DNA of 64,000 bases from Labyrinthula sp. Ha. Taxonomy: Eukaryota; Sar; Bigyra; Labyrinthulida; Labyrinthulaceae. A program made the position numbers and the translations under genes. The notes beneath the pieces were generated by a model. That model was not told where the DNA came from. It worked only from the letters and a program-made list of their open reading frames with translations, and made no database searches. Where the stretch lies: assembly GCA_015227615.1 (NCBI GenBank), contig JAALGZ010000003.1, forward strand, positions 1,984,001 through 2,048,000, given 5' to 3'. This document shows positions 12,614 to 22,500 of the stretch, in pieces. Position 1 is the first letter of the stretch, and each line of letters begins with the position of its first letter.

Positions 12614-13293
12614 AGGGATATCGATATGGTATTACCAGGTAATATTGTGCAACAAAAACCCTGCAAACACAAGATTTGTAAATAGGGGTGGAATTTGATT
12701 AGAATTATCAATAATTTCTTAATAGTCATTTTGATTCTGAACATCAATGAAAGAATATTGATTTGGGTTTTTCTCAAATGATTTTGATTTTATTTTGATT
12801 ATCAGAATAAAGATAGGCTAGGCGACCACGTTTTAAGTTTTTGAAGATCTCTGACTTATTTTATACACCTTATGAAAACCTTTAGAAACAGGTCATATGA
12901 CATAGGAATAGTCCTGCAATAAGATGTGGTTCGTCCATGTCGCGAATTTTTTGAAGCTTTCAATATGGTGTCAAAAATGTGAATGTATTCTTTTTTGCTA
13001 TTTGGCCCAGAGTTATATGGCCCAATTCATTATCGATAATCAATTATCAATCAAAATGTTTTTGATATATCAGAATCAATTAATAAGAAAAATGTGAGGA
13101 TATTTCTTATTGATAAATTATCAATAAATCAAATCCCAACACTACTTGTAAACATGAAGTTGATATCTCGGAGTTCGGATAATTTGAGATGTCGATATGG
13201 TATTACCAGGTAAGATTGTGTAACAAAAATCCGACAAAACACAACACGAGTCACAAACATGAAGTTGGTATCTCGGACTTCGGATAATTCGAG
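12614..13293. repeat. Tandem duplication of about 110 bp, first copy split by a MITE
   Basis: Copy 1 is 12614-12682 plus 13145-13186; copy 2 is 13187-13293. Both carry TCGATATGGTATTACCAGG, then taa-attgtg-aacaaaaa, and later ACATGAAGTTG, TATCTCGGA and TTCGGATAATT, with a handful of mismatches. Copy 2 has no insertion and so acts as a paralogous empty site for the MITE in copy 1. The repeat ends about 70 bp before the aldo/keto reductase start codon and may overlap its promoter. Confidence 0.8.
12683..13144. mobile_element. hAT-type MITE, 462 bp
   Basis: The ends are imperfect terminal inverted repeats. The left end reads TAGGGGTGGAATTTGATT. The right end, reverse-complemented, reads TAGTGTTGGGATTTGATT, matching at 15 of 18 positions. 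It is flanked by an 8-bp direct repeat, TTTGTAAA at 12675-12682 and CTTGTAAA at 13145-13152, with one mismatch. An 8-bp duplication and TAGGG-type ends are the hallmarks of hAT elements. There is no transposase inside. The interior is rich in ATTATCAATAA-like palindromic sequence. The neighbouring copy of the target duplication lacks the insertion, which supports the boundaries. Confidence 0.85.
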
Positions 13294-13362
13294 CCTTGTT
13301 TTACAGAGTCTGGTTAAAGACTAAAGAAAAATATATTCCAAATACCTAGAAAAACAATACCA

Positions 13363-14382
13363 ATGAAAACGATCACTTTCGGAAATGGGCCAGCAGAGCT
13401 TAGTGTGTCTACAATATCTTACGGAGCAATGGGGTTAACAGTTGTTTACGAAGAAAAGCTTGTGACAGAGGAAGAAGGACTAGTAGCTCTGAGAACGGCT
13501 TTTGATGCTGGAGTTCGGCATTTTGATACAGCACAGGCATATGTCAGGGTTGCCCCTGACAAGTCGATTGAACACAACGAAGTACTTGTTGGAAAATTCT
13601 TAAAGAGTTTAACTATTGAGGAGAGAAAAGAAGTGACGGTAGCAACAAAATTTGCCACCTTTTCAATGGACATGAAGCCTTTCACTGAATTTGATGAAGT
13701 GGCTTTTTTTAAGGCGTGTGATGACTCTTTGAATAGATTAGGCGTGGATTCAATTGACCTTTATTACAGCCATAGAATCTACCCAAAGTCTGTGCCGATT
13801 GAAACCTGGATGAATGGATTTGTAAAATTATTCGAGCAGGGAAAAATTAAGAGAATTGGTTTGAGCGAAGCCACAGAAGAAGTAATTAGGGCTGCCAACG
13901 CTATTCATCCCATTACTTGTATTCAACAAGAATGGAGTTTGTTTGCAAGAGACTTGGAAAAAGATTTAGTTCCTGTATGTAAGGAGCTTAACATCGGCAT
14001 CATTGCATACTCGCCAGTTGGACGAGGATTCTTGGCTGGTAAGTTTGAAACTGTGAAACCGACAGGTTTTAGATCTACTGTTCCATACTTGAATGGTGAG
14101 AATGCGAAGAAGAATCAAATCTTGCTGGATCAGATTAAAGAACTTGCTGCTTCTAAAGGCTGCTCTGCTAATCAACTCTGTTTGGCGTGGCTGGTTTATA
14201 AAGGGGCTGTTCCAATTCCAGGATCAGCAAAACCGCATCACATTATCAGTAACTGTGAAGCTGCAGATGTTGAATTAACTGCGGCAGAGATTAAGAAGTT
14301 GGATTACATCGGGGACCAAGTAAGTGGAATGCGTGGCGATGCAGCGTATATGTCGCTTACCTATCATGCTTACGATTCTTAA
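13363..14382 (+). CDS. Aldo/keto reductase, AKR13-like
   Basis: This 339-residue single-exon enzyme should reduce aldehydes or ketones with NADPH in a (beta/alpha)8 barrel. The catalytic tetrad is visible: Asp55 and Tyr60 in FDTAQAY, Lys96 in VATKFAT and His137 in LYYSHRIYP. GLSEA, QQEWSLFARD and YSPVGRGFLAGK match the AKR13 group (fungal, plant and bacterial pyridoxal-reductase and YakC-like enzymes). IPGSAKPHH fits the cofactor phosphate-binding loop. Length is normal for the family. The start is the first ATG after a run of upstream stops. Its TAA stop lies 6 bp from the stop of the convergent TPR gene. The true substrate cannot be told from sequence. Confidence 0.95.
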   Translation: MKTITFGNGPAELSVSTISYGAMGLTVVYEEKLVTEEEGLVALRTAFDAGVRHFDTAQAYVRVAPDKSIEHNEVLVGKFLKSLTIEERKEVTVATKFATFSMDMKPFTEFDEVAFFKACDDSLNRLGVDSIDLYYSHRIYPKSVPIETWMNGFVKLFEQGKIKRIGLSEATEEVIRAANAIHPITCIQQEWSLFARDLEKDLVPVCKELNIGIIAYSPVGRGFLAGKFETVKPTGFRSTVPYLNGENAKKNQILLDQIKELAASKGCSANQLCLAWLVYKGAVPIPGSAKPHHIISNCEAADVELTAAEIKKLDYIGDQVSGMRGDAAYMSLTYHAYDS

Positions 14383-14388
14383 GTTAAT

Positions 14389-15381
14389 TTATGTCGCAGA
14401 GGACTGAGTTAACTCTTCAAGAATGTTGTTTACATGAGCCAATTTTTCTGTATATTCAGTTTCATCCATACGATTCTTCCTAAACTGAAGAACCTTTTTC
14501 AGCAGAAGAAAAGTATTCTTGGCTTGCTCTGTGTTACCCCAGCTCCAGTATAGAATGCCTAAACTGTTCAAGGCTGCACAAAACTCTTTCCCAACTTGAT
14601 TAAAATCAGACAGAGATTTTAATTCTTCAGAATTAAGAGTTTCTATCTGATCGACTCTAGAACTGTTCAATATAGCTACAATCTTCGCTACATCATTCTT
14701 GGAAAGCAAGGAAGCTAAAGAGCTAATGAGCATGTTCTCAGCGTCACTAAAATCTCCTTGTTCCAATAGTATATCCCCTAATCGCTCATAAAAAAAACTT
14801 TTCCATTTTCTTGCAACTAAGTCTCCATTAGGTATTTGGTTCTGAATATAACCAATTGCTTCTTTATAAACCTGCTTCAGTAAGAGCTTTTCATTAGATT
14901 TTTGGTAGTTTTCAGCTTGAAGGTAATGTATCTTCAAAACAGATTCGGATCCAAAAGAGCTAGGTGAGAACTTTGTCTCCGAAATCATAATACTTTTTGC
15001 CTGTTTCAACTTTTGTGATGCAGAAAAGAAATCTCCTTCAAGTTGCAACTCCTCAGTTTCCTTTAAGAGTTCCTTTACACGAACTGGAAGTTTATCATGG
15101 TAAAAACTCTTGTACCCATAAATTAGTATCAAACATGCAGCTATCAAAGCAGCCCCTATCTTAGCCTCTCTCATCATAAAACGACCAAAATCTTTTTCAC
15201 TGTTCCCCATAAATCTCAACACTTTGTCAAACCCAACTTCTTTAGATCTCTCGATTACATTAATATCAACTCGCAGTTTCTTCTCATCATTTAAACTGCT
15301 TAACTTTCTCTTTGGAAACTTTTTTATGTTCTTTATTAGATAATCGTTAATTGATTTCGTTCTTCTAAAGTAATTCATCAT
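14389..15381 (-). CDS. Probable mitochondrial TPR membrane protein (Mgr3-like)
   Basis: The predicted protein has 330 residues. Its first 30 residues are basic and Ser-rich with one acidic residue, like a mitochondrial presequence (MMNYFRRTKS and on). One transmembrane segment follows at about residues 75-90 (IGAALIAACLILIYGY). The rest is helical with TPR-like units, for example FYERLGDILLEQGDFSDAE and LNSLGILYWSWGNTEQAKN. This order resembles Mgr3, the yeast inner-membrane TPR adaptor of the i-AAA protease; that identity is an inference. The frame stays open upstream to an ATG at 15648, but that extension runs antisense to MCM4 exon 1 and is low-complexity, so I prefer the ATG pair at 15381/15378. 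It is convergent with the reductase gene and divergent from MCM4. Confidence 0.75.
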   Translation of the reverse strand: MMNYFRRTKSINDYLIKNIKKFPKRKLSSLNDEKKLRVDINVIERSKEVGFDKVLRFMGNSEKDFGRFMMREAKIGAALIAACLILIYGYKSFYHDKLPVRVKELLKETEELQLEGDFFSASQKLKQAKSIMISETKFSPSSFGSESVLKIHYLQAENYQKSNEKLLLKQVYKEAIGYIQNQIPNGDLVARKWKSFFYERLGDILLEQGDFSDAENMLISSLASLLSKNDVAKIVAILNSSRVDQIETLNSEELKSLSDFNQVGKEFCAALNSLGILYWSWGNTEQAKNTFLLLKKVLQFRKNRMDETEYTEKLAHVNNILEELTQSSAT

Positions 15382-15406
15382 CAAGTTATCATTACATTTT
15401 GTTCCG
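15382..15406. promoter_or_regulatory. 25-bp gap between divergent start codons
   Basis: Only 25 bp separate the chosen start of the TPR gene (minus) from the first MCM4 ATG (plus). Any shared promoter must reach into one or both coding regions, or MCM4 may start at a later Met such as residue 44 (MSEGSSGSDSSDG, about 15536). Confidence 0.4.
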
Positions 15407-18248
15407 ATGAATAGTGACGTCATTAAAAATAAGAAAACCGTTAAAGAGGAAATGAACGAAGAAAAAGTTAATGAGACTTCTAGAGAGGAAGATGAAGCCC
15501 AACATCTTGGATATAGGATTCCTGAAGACGAAACTATGTCAGAGGGCTCTTCGGGATCAGATAGCTCGGATGGTTCCTCCATTGTTGAAGAAGAAAACAA
15601 TGCAAGCATAGCAAACGTTAAAAAGGATGTTGATCTGGGGATTAACATGTATGATGGTGAGGAAGATCAACTGCTGCATTCTACTTTAAGATTTTCTTCG
15701 GGTAATGGTAGAATAAGAAACACAACTCTCTATTTGGAGAAATTTGCAACTGACTTCCGGTCACTGGTACTACATAAGAACTTTGCGAAATACTTTATAA
15801 AGGATCTACATGAAGCTGTGGACGTGTACAAAAGAAAGCAGAAACAAGCTACTGGTGAATGTAATATTGCTACAGATTATCTCCTATCAGTTGGCAGGTT
15901 TGCCTTAGATTTAGATCTATCTGTTCTGTATAACTTCTTTGCAATTACGGGGGAGAATGATGAGAAAGAAGTTTTAGAAAAAGAAAAGACTAATTCTGAA
16001 GTACGCGGAAGCTTAGAAACCGACTCTTTGCTTTCGGTTTCTGAACTTAAAGTCATTGCAAGAGATTGTTATTATGGTTTAGCTCTTCATCCTAAAGAAC
16101 TTCACCCAGCAGTTCAGTACGTGTTCGATGATATATACAAGACGCTTGACCCTTTTGGTATTCGAAAAAAATCTTCAAAGTTTGAGACCTTCATTGCTCC
16201 AAAGCTTCTTGTACGATTTTGCAATGTTCATTCGGAATCCACAATAGCTGAGTTGGGCCCAGAGCAGCTAAGTACCCTTGTAAGGGTGAAAGGGTTAGTT
16301 CTAAAGGTTTCAGATCCTATTCCCGAGCTGAGAAGTGCGTGCTTTAGTTGTATGGATTGTGGGAACCACTTTTTCATACCTGTTTCGAACAGTGGCCTAG
16401 TAGCAGAACCTAAAAAGTGCACAAATGAAGCCTGTATTAACTCAGGTTTAGGTGGAGCAACTTCAATTATTTTGAAGCATGAGTTATCCTTATTTGAAGA
16501 CAAGCAAATAATTAAAGTCCAGGAACAAGTAAAAGGGCTGGCCGCTGGAGAGACGCCTCGTGTATTTCAATGTATTGCATATGGGAAAAATGGAAACTTA
16601 TACGGGGTACAGGCCGGTGATAAAGTTGAAATTACAGGAATCTGGAGTGGAAAGCTGCCAAGAACAAAAATTTTTCGGAGCAAGAAGGTAGGAAATATCT
16701 TGCAGACTTTTCTTGAAGTTACTCACTATAAGAAGATCACCAAGAAAGGTTTAGGACCGATCTCTGAAAGTAAATATTTTTTTCCTATTCTTAACATACA
16801 GCTCTTCAAAGGCAAAAAATGGAATTGTTCAACCTAATGAGCCAGGAAAAGAATCTCTATGAAGAGCTAGCTTACAGTGTGGCACCTGATATTTTTGGTC
16901 TGAGTGATGTCAAGAAAGGTTTACTTTGTATGCTATTTGGTGGGTCTAATGTTCACCACCCAGATGAAGTTGAGAGTAAAAAGGCGTCACAGAATAGAAC
17001 TCGAGGAGAAATAAATATTCGTAATTTGTGTTCTTAACTATATCTTTAGTACTTTGCGGTGATCCAGGGGTAAGTAAATCGCAACTACTTACTCATATAC
17101 ATAAGCTTACTGACCGAGGGATGTACACATCTGGTAAGGGAAGTTCTACAGTTGGCCTAACTGCATACATTACTACTGATCCTGACACTAAACAAACTTC
17201 CCTTGAATCTGGCGCCCTTGTTCTTTCCGACCTTGGAATTTGTTGCATCGATGAATTTGATAAAATGAGCGAAACAACAAGGGCTATTTTGCATGAGGTT
17301 ATGGAGCAACAGACTATCTCAGTTGCAAAGGCTGGCATAGTGGCCAACCTTAATGCACGGGTAAGCATTTTAGCCTCTGCAAATCCAATAAATAGCAAGT
17401 ATGATCCTGACCTACCGATAGCAAAGAACATTGATCTCCCCCCGACATTAATGTCGCGGTTTGACCTGATATATTTATTATTAGACACCCCTGATGAGGA
17501 AAAAGATGCTGCTTTAGCCTCACATATAATTAAACTCTTTTGCAGGGACAGTACCAACCTGGTAGAGACACAAGACGAAGAACCACAAACCTACTGCGTG
17601 ACCGAGGAAACGACATTAGAGGAGTTTGTTACTGCTAAGAATAAGATTTATGGACAAGATTTATTGCGAGAATATATTTCATTCGCTAAAGCGAGTTGCA
17701 AGCCCGTACTAAGTCCGGAATCACACCAAGCCCTTATTGATGAGTACATAAAGCAAAGGTCTGTAAATCGCGAGTTTCAGCAAGGCGCAATCCATAAGAA
17801 GAACATTAGCGCAACAACAAGGTAGTACTTTCTTATACTTATAATTCTTAGACAACTAGAGAGTTTGGTGCGCTTGAGTGAGAGTTTGGCGAAGATAAGG
17901 CTTTCGAAAGTTGTCACGAGAGACGATGTCACGGAAGCCAGCAGATTAATGAGTCTGGCTTTGCAAAAGACTGCCACAGATCCCAAAACAGGGCTAATTG
18001 ATATGGGTATAATTTCTACGGGAATTGGAGACTCAGAGCGACAAGATCTTGAAGACTTATCAAGTGCAGCTATTCAGACAATGACAGAACTTTACGAAGC
18101 TGGGCAAGAGAATATAACCAAAGCTAAACTCGTTGAAATTCTAAGACAACCACCAAATAGGATTGAGGAGGCAATAAGAAAGCTGTGTGATGAGGAAAAA
18201 GTAGCTATTGATCGCTTGGGTGTAATTAAACTGGTTGACCCAGCATGA
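15407..18248 (+). CDS. MCM4: DNA replication licensing factor MCM4 (four exons)
   Basis: MCM4 is a subunit of the MCM2-7 replicative helicase. Exons 15407-16769, 16802-17020, 17050-17821 and 17852-18248 join to 2751 nt, 916 residues plus a TGA stop. The N-terminus is acidic and Ser-rich, as in MCM4. The zinc ribbon has Cys315, Cys318, Cys338 and Cys343. The AAA+ core has Walker A GDPGVSKS at 531-538, Walker B with IDEF at 594-597, and an arginine finger in LMSRFD with Arg664. TSGKGSSTVGLTAYITTDP and VTHYKK are MCM4-type rather than MCM2, 3, 5, 6 or 7. A C-terminal winged-helix-like region ends the protein. All three introns restore the frame exactly and rebuild conserved motifs (INILLCGDPG, TTRQLESLVRLSE). 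The start could be the first ATG or a later one. Confidence 0.95.
16770..16801 (+). other. MCM4 intron 1, 32 bp
   Basis: It begins GTAAAT and ends ACAG, with TTCTTAAC just before the acceptor as a likely branch site. Its removal changes phase by two bases and restores the frame into the exon that carries LYEELAYSVAPDIFG. Confidence 0.9.
17021..17049 (+). other. MCM4 intron 2, 29 bp
   Basis: It begins GTAATT and ends TTTAG, again with TTCTTAAC inside. Splicing joins INI to LLCGDPG, rebuilding the strand that leads into Walker A. Confidence 0.93.
17822..17851 (+). other. MCM4 intron 3, 30 bp
   Basis: It begins GTAGTA and ends CTTAG. It is in frame by length but carries a TAG, so it must be removed. 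Splicing restores ISATTRQLESL, a conserved MCM helix. The branch site is less clear than in introns 1 and 2. Confidence 0.9.
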
Positions 18249-18334
18249 AAACCAGCTCGAATAAAATACTATTACTTAAAAGTATATACTACTTGATATT
18301 ATTCTAGCAGAACTTAGGACACACAAAATAAAAA

Positions 18335-19561
18335 CTAATAGGTATCACCTGAACTGTCAAACTTGGACCCTCGTGGACTAAACGGTGGAAGTGGTGATCT
18401 TGTGCCGGAGCGATTCCAGCCCTCACTCGGTTTAAGCAATTCGGTAGCTCTCAGCCTTTTCACAGTTGCTACACTGGAACTGGAATAGCTCAACAAAGCG
18501 TTTTGCTTAAGATCATTTACTACATAGGAAGGAACTGTGACGCTACTGGAACTGTTTGGCAAAGTCTTCGTACCAAAGGTAGAAATCTGCTGTGAAGGAC
18601 TGGTTGGCGAGGATGCCATGCTTGACTTTGTGGGGGACTTGAAGACATATAAAACAGCACCTGGAACAGTGGCAAGAAATATCCTGCCCACGACAATGTT
18701 AATTAATACACCTGGATCCTCGACATCATATGTTAACTGTTCCTCTCCATTATTTGCATCAGAGAGTGCTGATAATCCAAGTAAAAGAGAAAGAAAAACA
18801 ACAAATATAAGAACACAGTTATATTGGAAAAAGCTCTTTTCAATCTTTTTTGATACTGCCGACTTTCCAGAACCTGCAGTGAAATTCATGGAATCTAGTT
18901 TTCTTATGAGTTTGTTCTTGTAATGTCTTGAAATTAGAAATATGCTAAATGCTTCCGCAGCCTCAAACAACCTTCGCACCCCAATGATAACATTGTAAAC
19001 ATCAAGGTTCAAAACTGCAATAGTGCCAATTCCTGGATAGAAAATAAGTAACAGAACAGAAGCGGTCTTCACTAACTTTTTGCTAATGCCAACGCGTCGA
19101 AACCTTGCATCGGAAGTTTTAATTAAAAAGTCTATAACATAAATTGCGGTCAATAAAAGAGGGACAAGGGAAAACTCTGTTAGTATCAAGTATGCCTGAA
19201 TAGGCATAACGTTGTCTAACCCGTGGACATCAATCGACGCAAGACCTTGAATTATTACTGTAATCGTCATGTAAAAGAAAATATTGAACTGTACAGTATC
19301 AGTTATTTTCTTTCGATTCTGCGTTGCGTAATTATTCAAATTATACATTCGATACAGAAACATAGGAATATAGATTCCAAAGTAGAGGAACAAAAATCCA
19401 AAGTGCATAAAATCCCAGAAGGGTCCATAAAAGTCGCCCATGGTGAGTGTACATTCACCCTCGTTAGCTGGATCAAACCTTTCCTCACCTTTGAAGTCAT
19501 TGTTATTCTCGAAGGTAAAAGGAAACTCGCAAATACTATTTGTAGAAACTTCACCTCCCAT
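18335..19561 (-). CDS. Predicted seven-helix membrane protein with Ser-rich tail
   Basis: This 408-residue single-exon protein has a short N-terminal region with two cysteines (11 and 37). Helices are predicted at about 49-70, 91-110, 122-147, 165-185, 190-212, 245-266 and 284-307. The cytoplasmic tail of about 100 residues is rich in Ser, Thr and Pro (SSPTSPSQQ, TRSPLPPFSPRGS) and could be phosphorylated. There is no signal peptide. The layout is that of a G-protein-coupled-receptor-like or other seven-helix receptor, but I see no DRY, NPxxY or other diagnostic motif, so no function is assigned. It converges on MCM4 with 86 bp between stops; that gap contains an AATAAA on the plus strand near 18260. 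The stop is TAG. Confidence 0.8.
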   Translation of the reverse strand: MGGEVSTNSICEFPFTFENNNDFKGEERFDPANEGECTLTMGDFYGPFWDFMHFGFLFLYFGIYIPMFLYRMYNLNNYATQNRKKITDTVQFNIFFYMTITVIIQGLASIDVHGLDNVMPIQAYLILTEFSLVPLLLTAIYVIDFLIKTSDARFRRVGISKKLVKTASVLLLIFYPGIGTIAVLNLDVYNVIIGVRRLFEAAEAFSIFLISRHYKNKLIRKLDSMNFTAGSGKSAVSKKIEKSFFQYNCVLIFVVFLSLLLGLSALSDANNGEEQLTYDVEDPGVLINIVVGRIFLATVPGAVLYVFKSPTKSSMASSPTSPSQQISTFGTKTLPNSSSSVTVPSYVVNDLKQNALLSYSSSSVATVKRLRATELLKPSEGWNRSGTRSPLPPFSPRGSKFDSSGDTY

Positions 19562-22500
19562 CTGTTGTTAACTTCACTAAGTGGTTTTCTTCTGCGGTGT
19601 AAATATTAGCTAAAGTTTGTAATAACTCCTCGGCAAACACAGTCAACTCTGCTCCACTGAATATTCTTTTTTTTGGTACTGTACACAACACTTGGTTTTC
19701 TTTCTTGCTGCTTGTCGGATTCTTACCAAATACGCTTTCGTGTTCACAGCGGCACTGTGTTTGTTATACCAGGAAAATGAAGTAAACTCGTAATCGAACT
19801 TTCGTATGCGCATTTTACGAGAACCAGTCCAATTTTTAACATTAACAAAACTAGTTAATGGAATATTCTATTCTAATATTCTTTTTTCTGCTTAATTACT
19901 TTATGAAATTCATCAAGTATCTATACCGGTAGAGGATATTACGCATGTCAATAGTTTGCCTGAATGTTCCATTTTCCCGGTGGATGTAATCTGGAAAGGA
20001 AGGCTGATATAGGGTTTATCAAAAACCCGGAAGGCTACTGGAATGACGACTGAATATTTGGTCAACAGATACACCTATAAATTTAAAAACATATTTCTCT
20101 TCCGGTAATTTTCTCTTGTCCCGATGAATCCAACTGGGCCATTCAGTGCACAGACTCTTCCTTTGACCGACCGAGATTTTACCGGGATTGCATTTTCGGG
20201 TAATACCCAATTATGGTCAATCCCGTTTTCTGTTGCCTAAATATTGAAACTTTTCTGTAACACGGGTTTCACAAAGACTAGAGGTGGTACTTTCTAGTTT
20301 AGGTTATACGAACTAACTAAACAAAAGAAATGAAAGAATATATTATTTAATAAAGATGTTCAAAGACCAAGTATTAACAAGAGACTTTGTTTGAAGACAA
20401 CCTTACACTAGAGATTATTAGAACCAAGTAGACCCTTATAATTTAGAGAAATTATTAGCCTATGCCAAAGTGCTATTATTTAAAGGTTTTCATTGTTGCG
20501 CACGCAGTGCAATAGCAATTACGGTCGGGTGGGTTCGCAATGAACTTCATCAGCTCTTGCCGATTACTTATCTTGCAAAAGCACGAAATGAAGCTATTCT
20601 TTTAAGAATTACAGATGAACAAATGAAGTCTCACAATTCCTTGAAAACCTAAAGGAGAACCCAAAATTTTCATCTCAATTCTTTTTAAATACTTACCTGT
20701 CGAGTTCGTATCTGGATCAAAGCTGAATATTTGTGCATGATTCCGATTTATCTGGAAATGAACTAACCCAGTACAGTCGATCTCTTCAGCCTATCTATTT
20801 TGGGATCAATCTAGGACTTTGTGTATTAAGATCCTAGCTTATCTTCCATATAAGCTAAGAATGCACAACTATGAAACAATTTATGTATCTAGTTTCCATG
20901 GGTTTGTATAGACGCGGACACTGAGACTACATCATTCCGAAAGGTAATCTCGCTGCGAAGTCGGTCGTTAAGAACTATTTTGTCGCTTGAAAATCAACGT
21001 AACTTTTCTTTTCTTAATGCAACTGCAATCTCCTCAAAATAATTTCTTGTTCAAGTTTGCATGAGCTGTAGACCATTTAGAAAGAGTCTTACTTCAAGTT
21101 TACGGGCTTATTTGAGTGTAAAGGGTGCCAAACTAATTAAAGTGTTAGCCCCAGGTGCTTAGTCGGTAACATCGGCTATTCTATCTTCTTTGCTGGCCAA
21201 GGTGAAGTCTTAGGTGAAGCCTGTCATAAAACCAGTTGGCCCCAAATAATTAACGTTGGTACAACAAAGAATTAAAAATTGACAAGAGGCTGAAACACTC
21301 ACTTGAAATGAAACCCCTGATCATCAGTTGGTTCCACCTCAGCGGTACGCGTATGTCGGAGTCATTTAAAATTGTTTTTGCATCGGTTTTGAGCACAACA
21401 ATTTTAATCCTAAAAATGAGCTTATACGGTTACCGCTGTTTACAATGACTAATATATGGGGTTAATTCCACAATGAAGATTCGGACTGAACTCATTGCGT
21501 CAAGTACATGTGAATGACTTATTCTAGCAACTAGATGTCCATCTAGACTTTAGCTAATTTACATCTAACCTAGTGTAATAACAAAATATGAAGAGCAGTA
21601 CAAATAGCCCCGGCTGTTGCTAACCAAAATCTAAGGTATATGAAGTGCAGATATTATTGTGCAATAGTTGTAACCTCGACAAAATACTTAATTGGACAAA
21701 AATACATGCATTGGGTCGTAGCATGTCAGCAAGTAGATTAATGCGCGTAGAAGGCAAGACTCTGATGAGCTTCTCAATCAAAATTGACATAACACAAACC
21801 AAAAATCTTTGCAACATGTGATTCCTAATTTTTCTACAAAGAGATTTTGGTATCGAGTTCATGGTTCTTATGGGTATATATATTTCTTTCTTGGATGGCA
21901 GAAAGCCTGAAGAAAGTCAGAGACTTCAAACTTATTACTGCACACCTGTGTTATTTGCCCTTGGCTCTCAAGCACTGGGATTACTAGTACTTTTCTTTAT
22001 TATCATACCTTCTCTGTTATTAATTCTAGTGTTGGCATCTGCAATATTTGCAAAATAACCTTTATGTGACCATTTATGAATTTAAATAACTTTTTTACTT
22101 GAGACAGAAAAATACGAAGGATTGCATGTTCAAATACCTTAACTTTATTACTGTTTTCTAGATTTCCTGTACCATTTGTTTGATTTCATGTTCTAAAATA
22201 TTGGTTCATTTTCCTGCTCTTTTATATTCTCAAGAGCTTTTTACCTACTCTAGAGAAATCACAAGTAGTTAGTTCTTTTGAAGTAATTGCTACATAGCAA
22301 TTAGAAAGGTAAAGATGTGAAAAAGCCAAAGAATGCCTTAAACCCATGAATGACAAACGAAGAATAATTTCCCAAAAGCTTATTATTTTTTTTTTATTCT
22401 CTACTAAATCATTTCCATAACAGCATTATCCTAGCACTCCATTAATTCTAGGCAGGATTTTTTTTTTCTTAGCAAGGTCGTATTAAGAATTGAGTTAAGA

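Noticed and set aside
15382-15648. N-terminal extension of the TPR protein up to an ATG at 15648
   Set aside because: It lies antisense to the acidic Ser-rich start of MCM4, is low-complexity, and would bury the presequence-like N-terminus that begins at 15381.
16770-16852. Continuation of MCM4 exon 1 through the intron to a separate C-terminus
   Set aside because: Read-through ends soon after in unconserved residues, while splicing at GT-AG restores the MCM4 sequence exactly.
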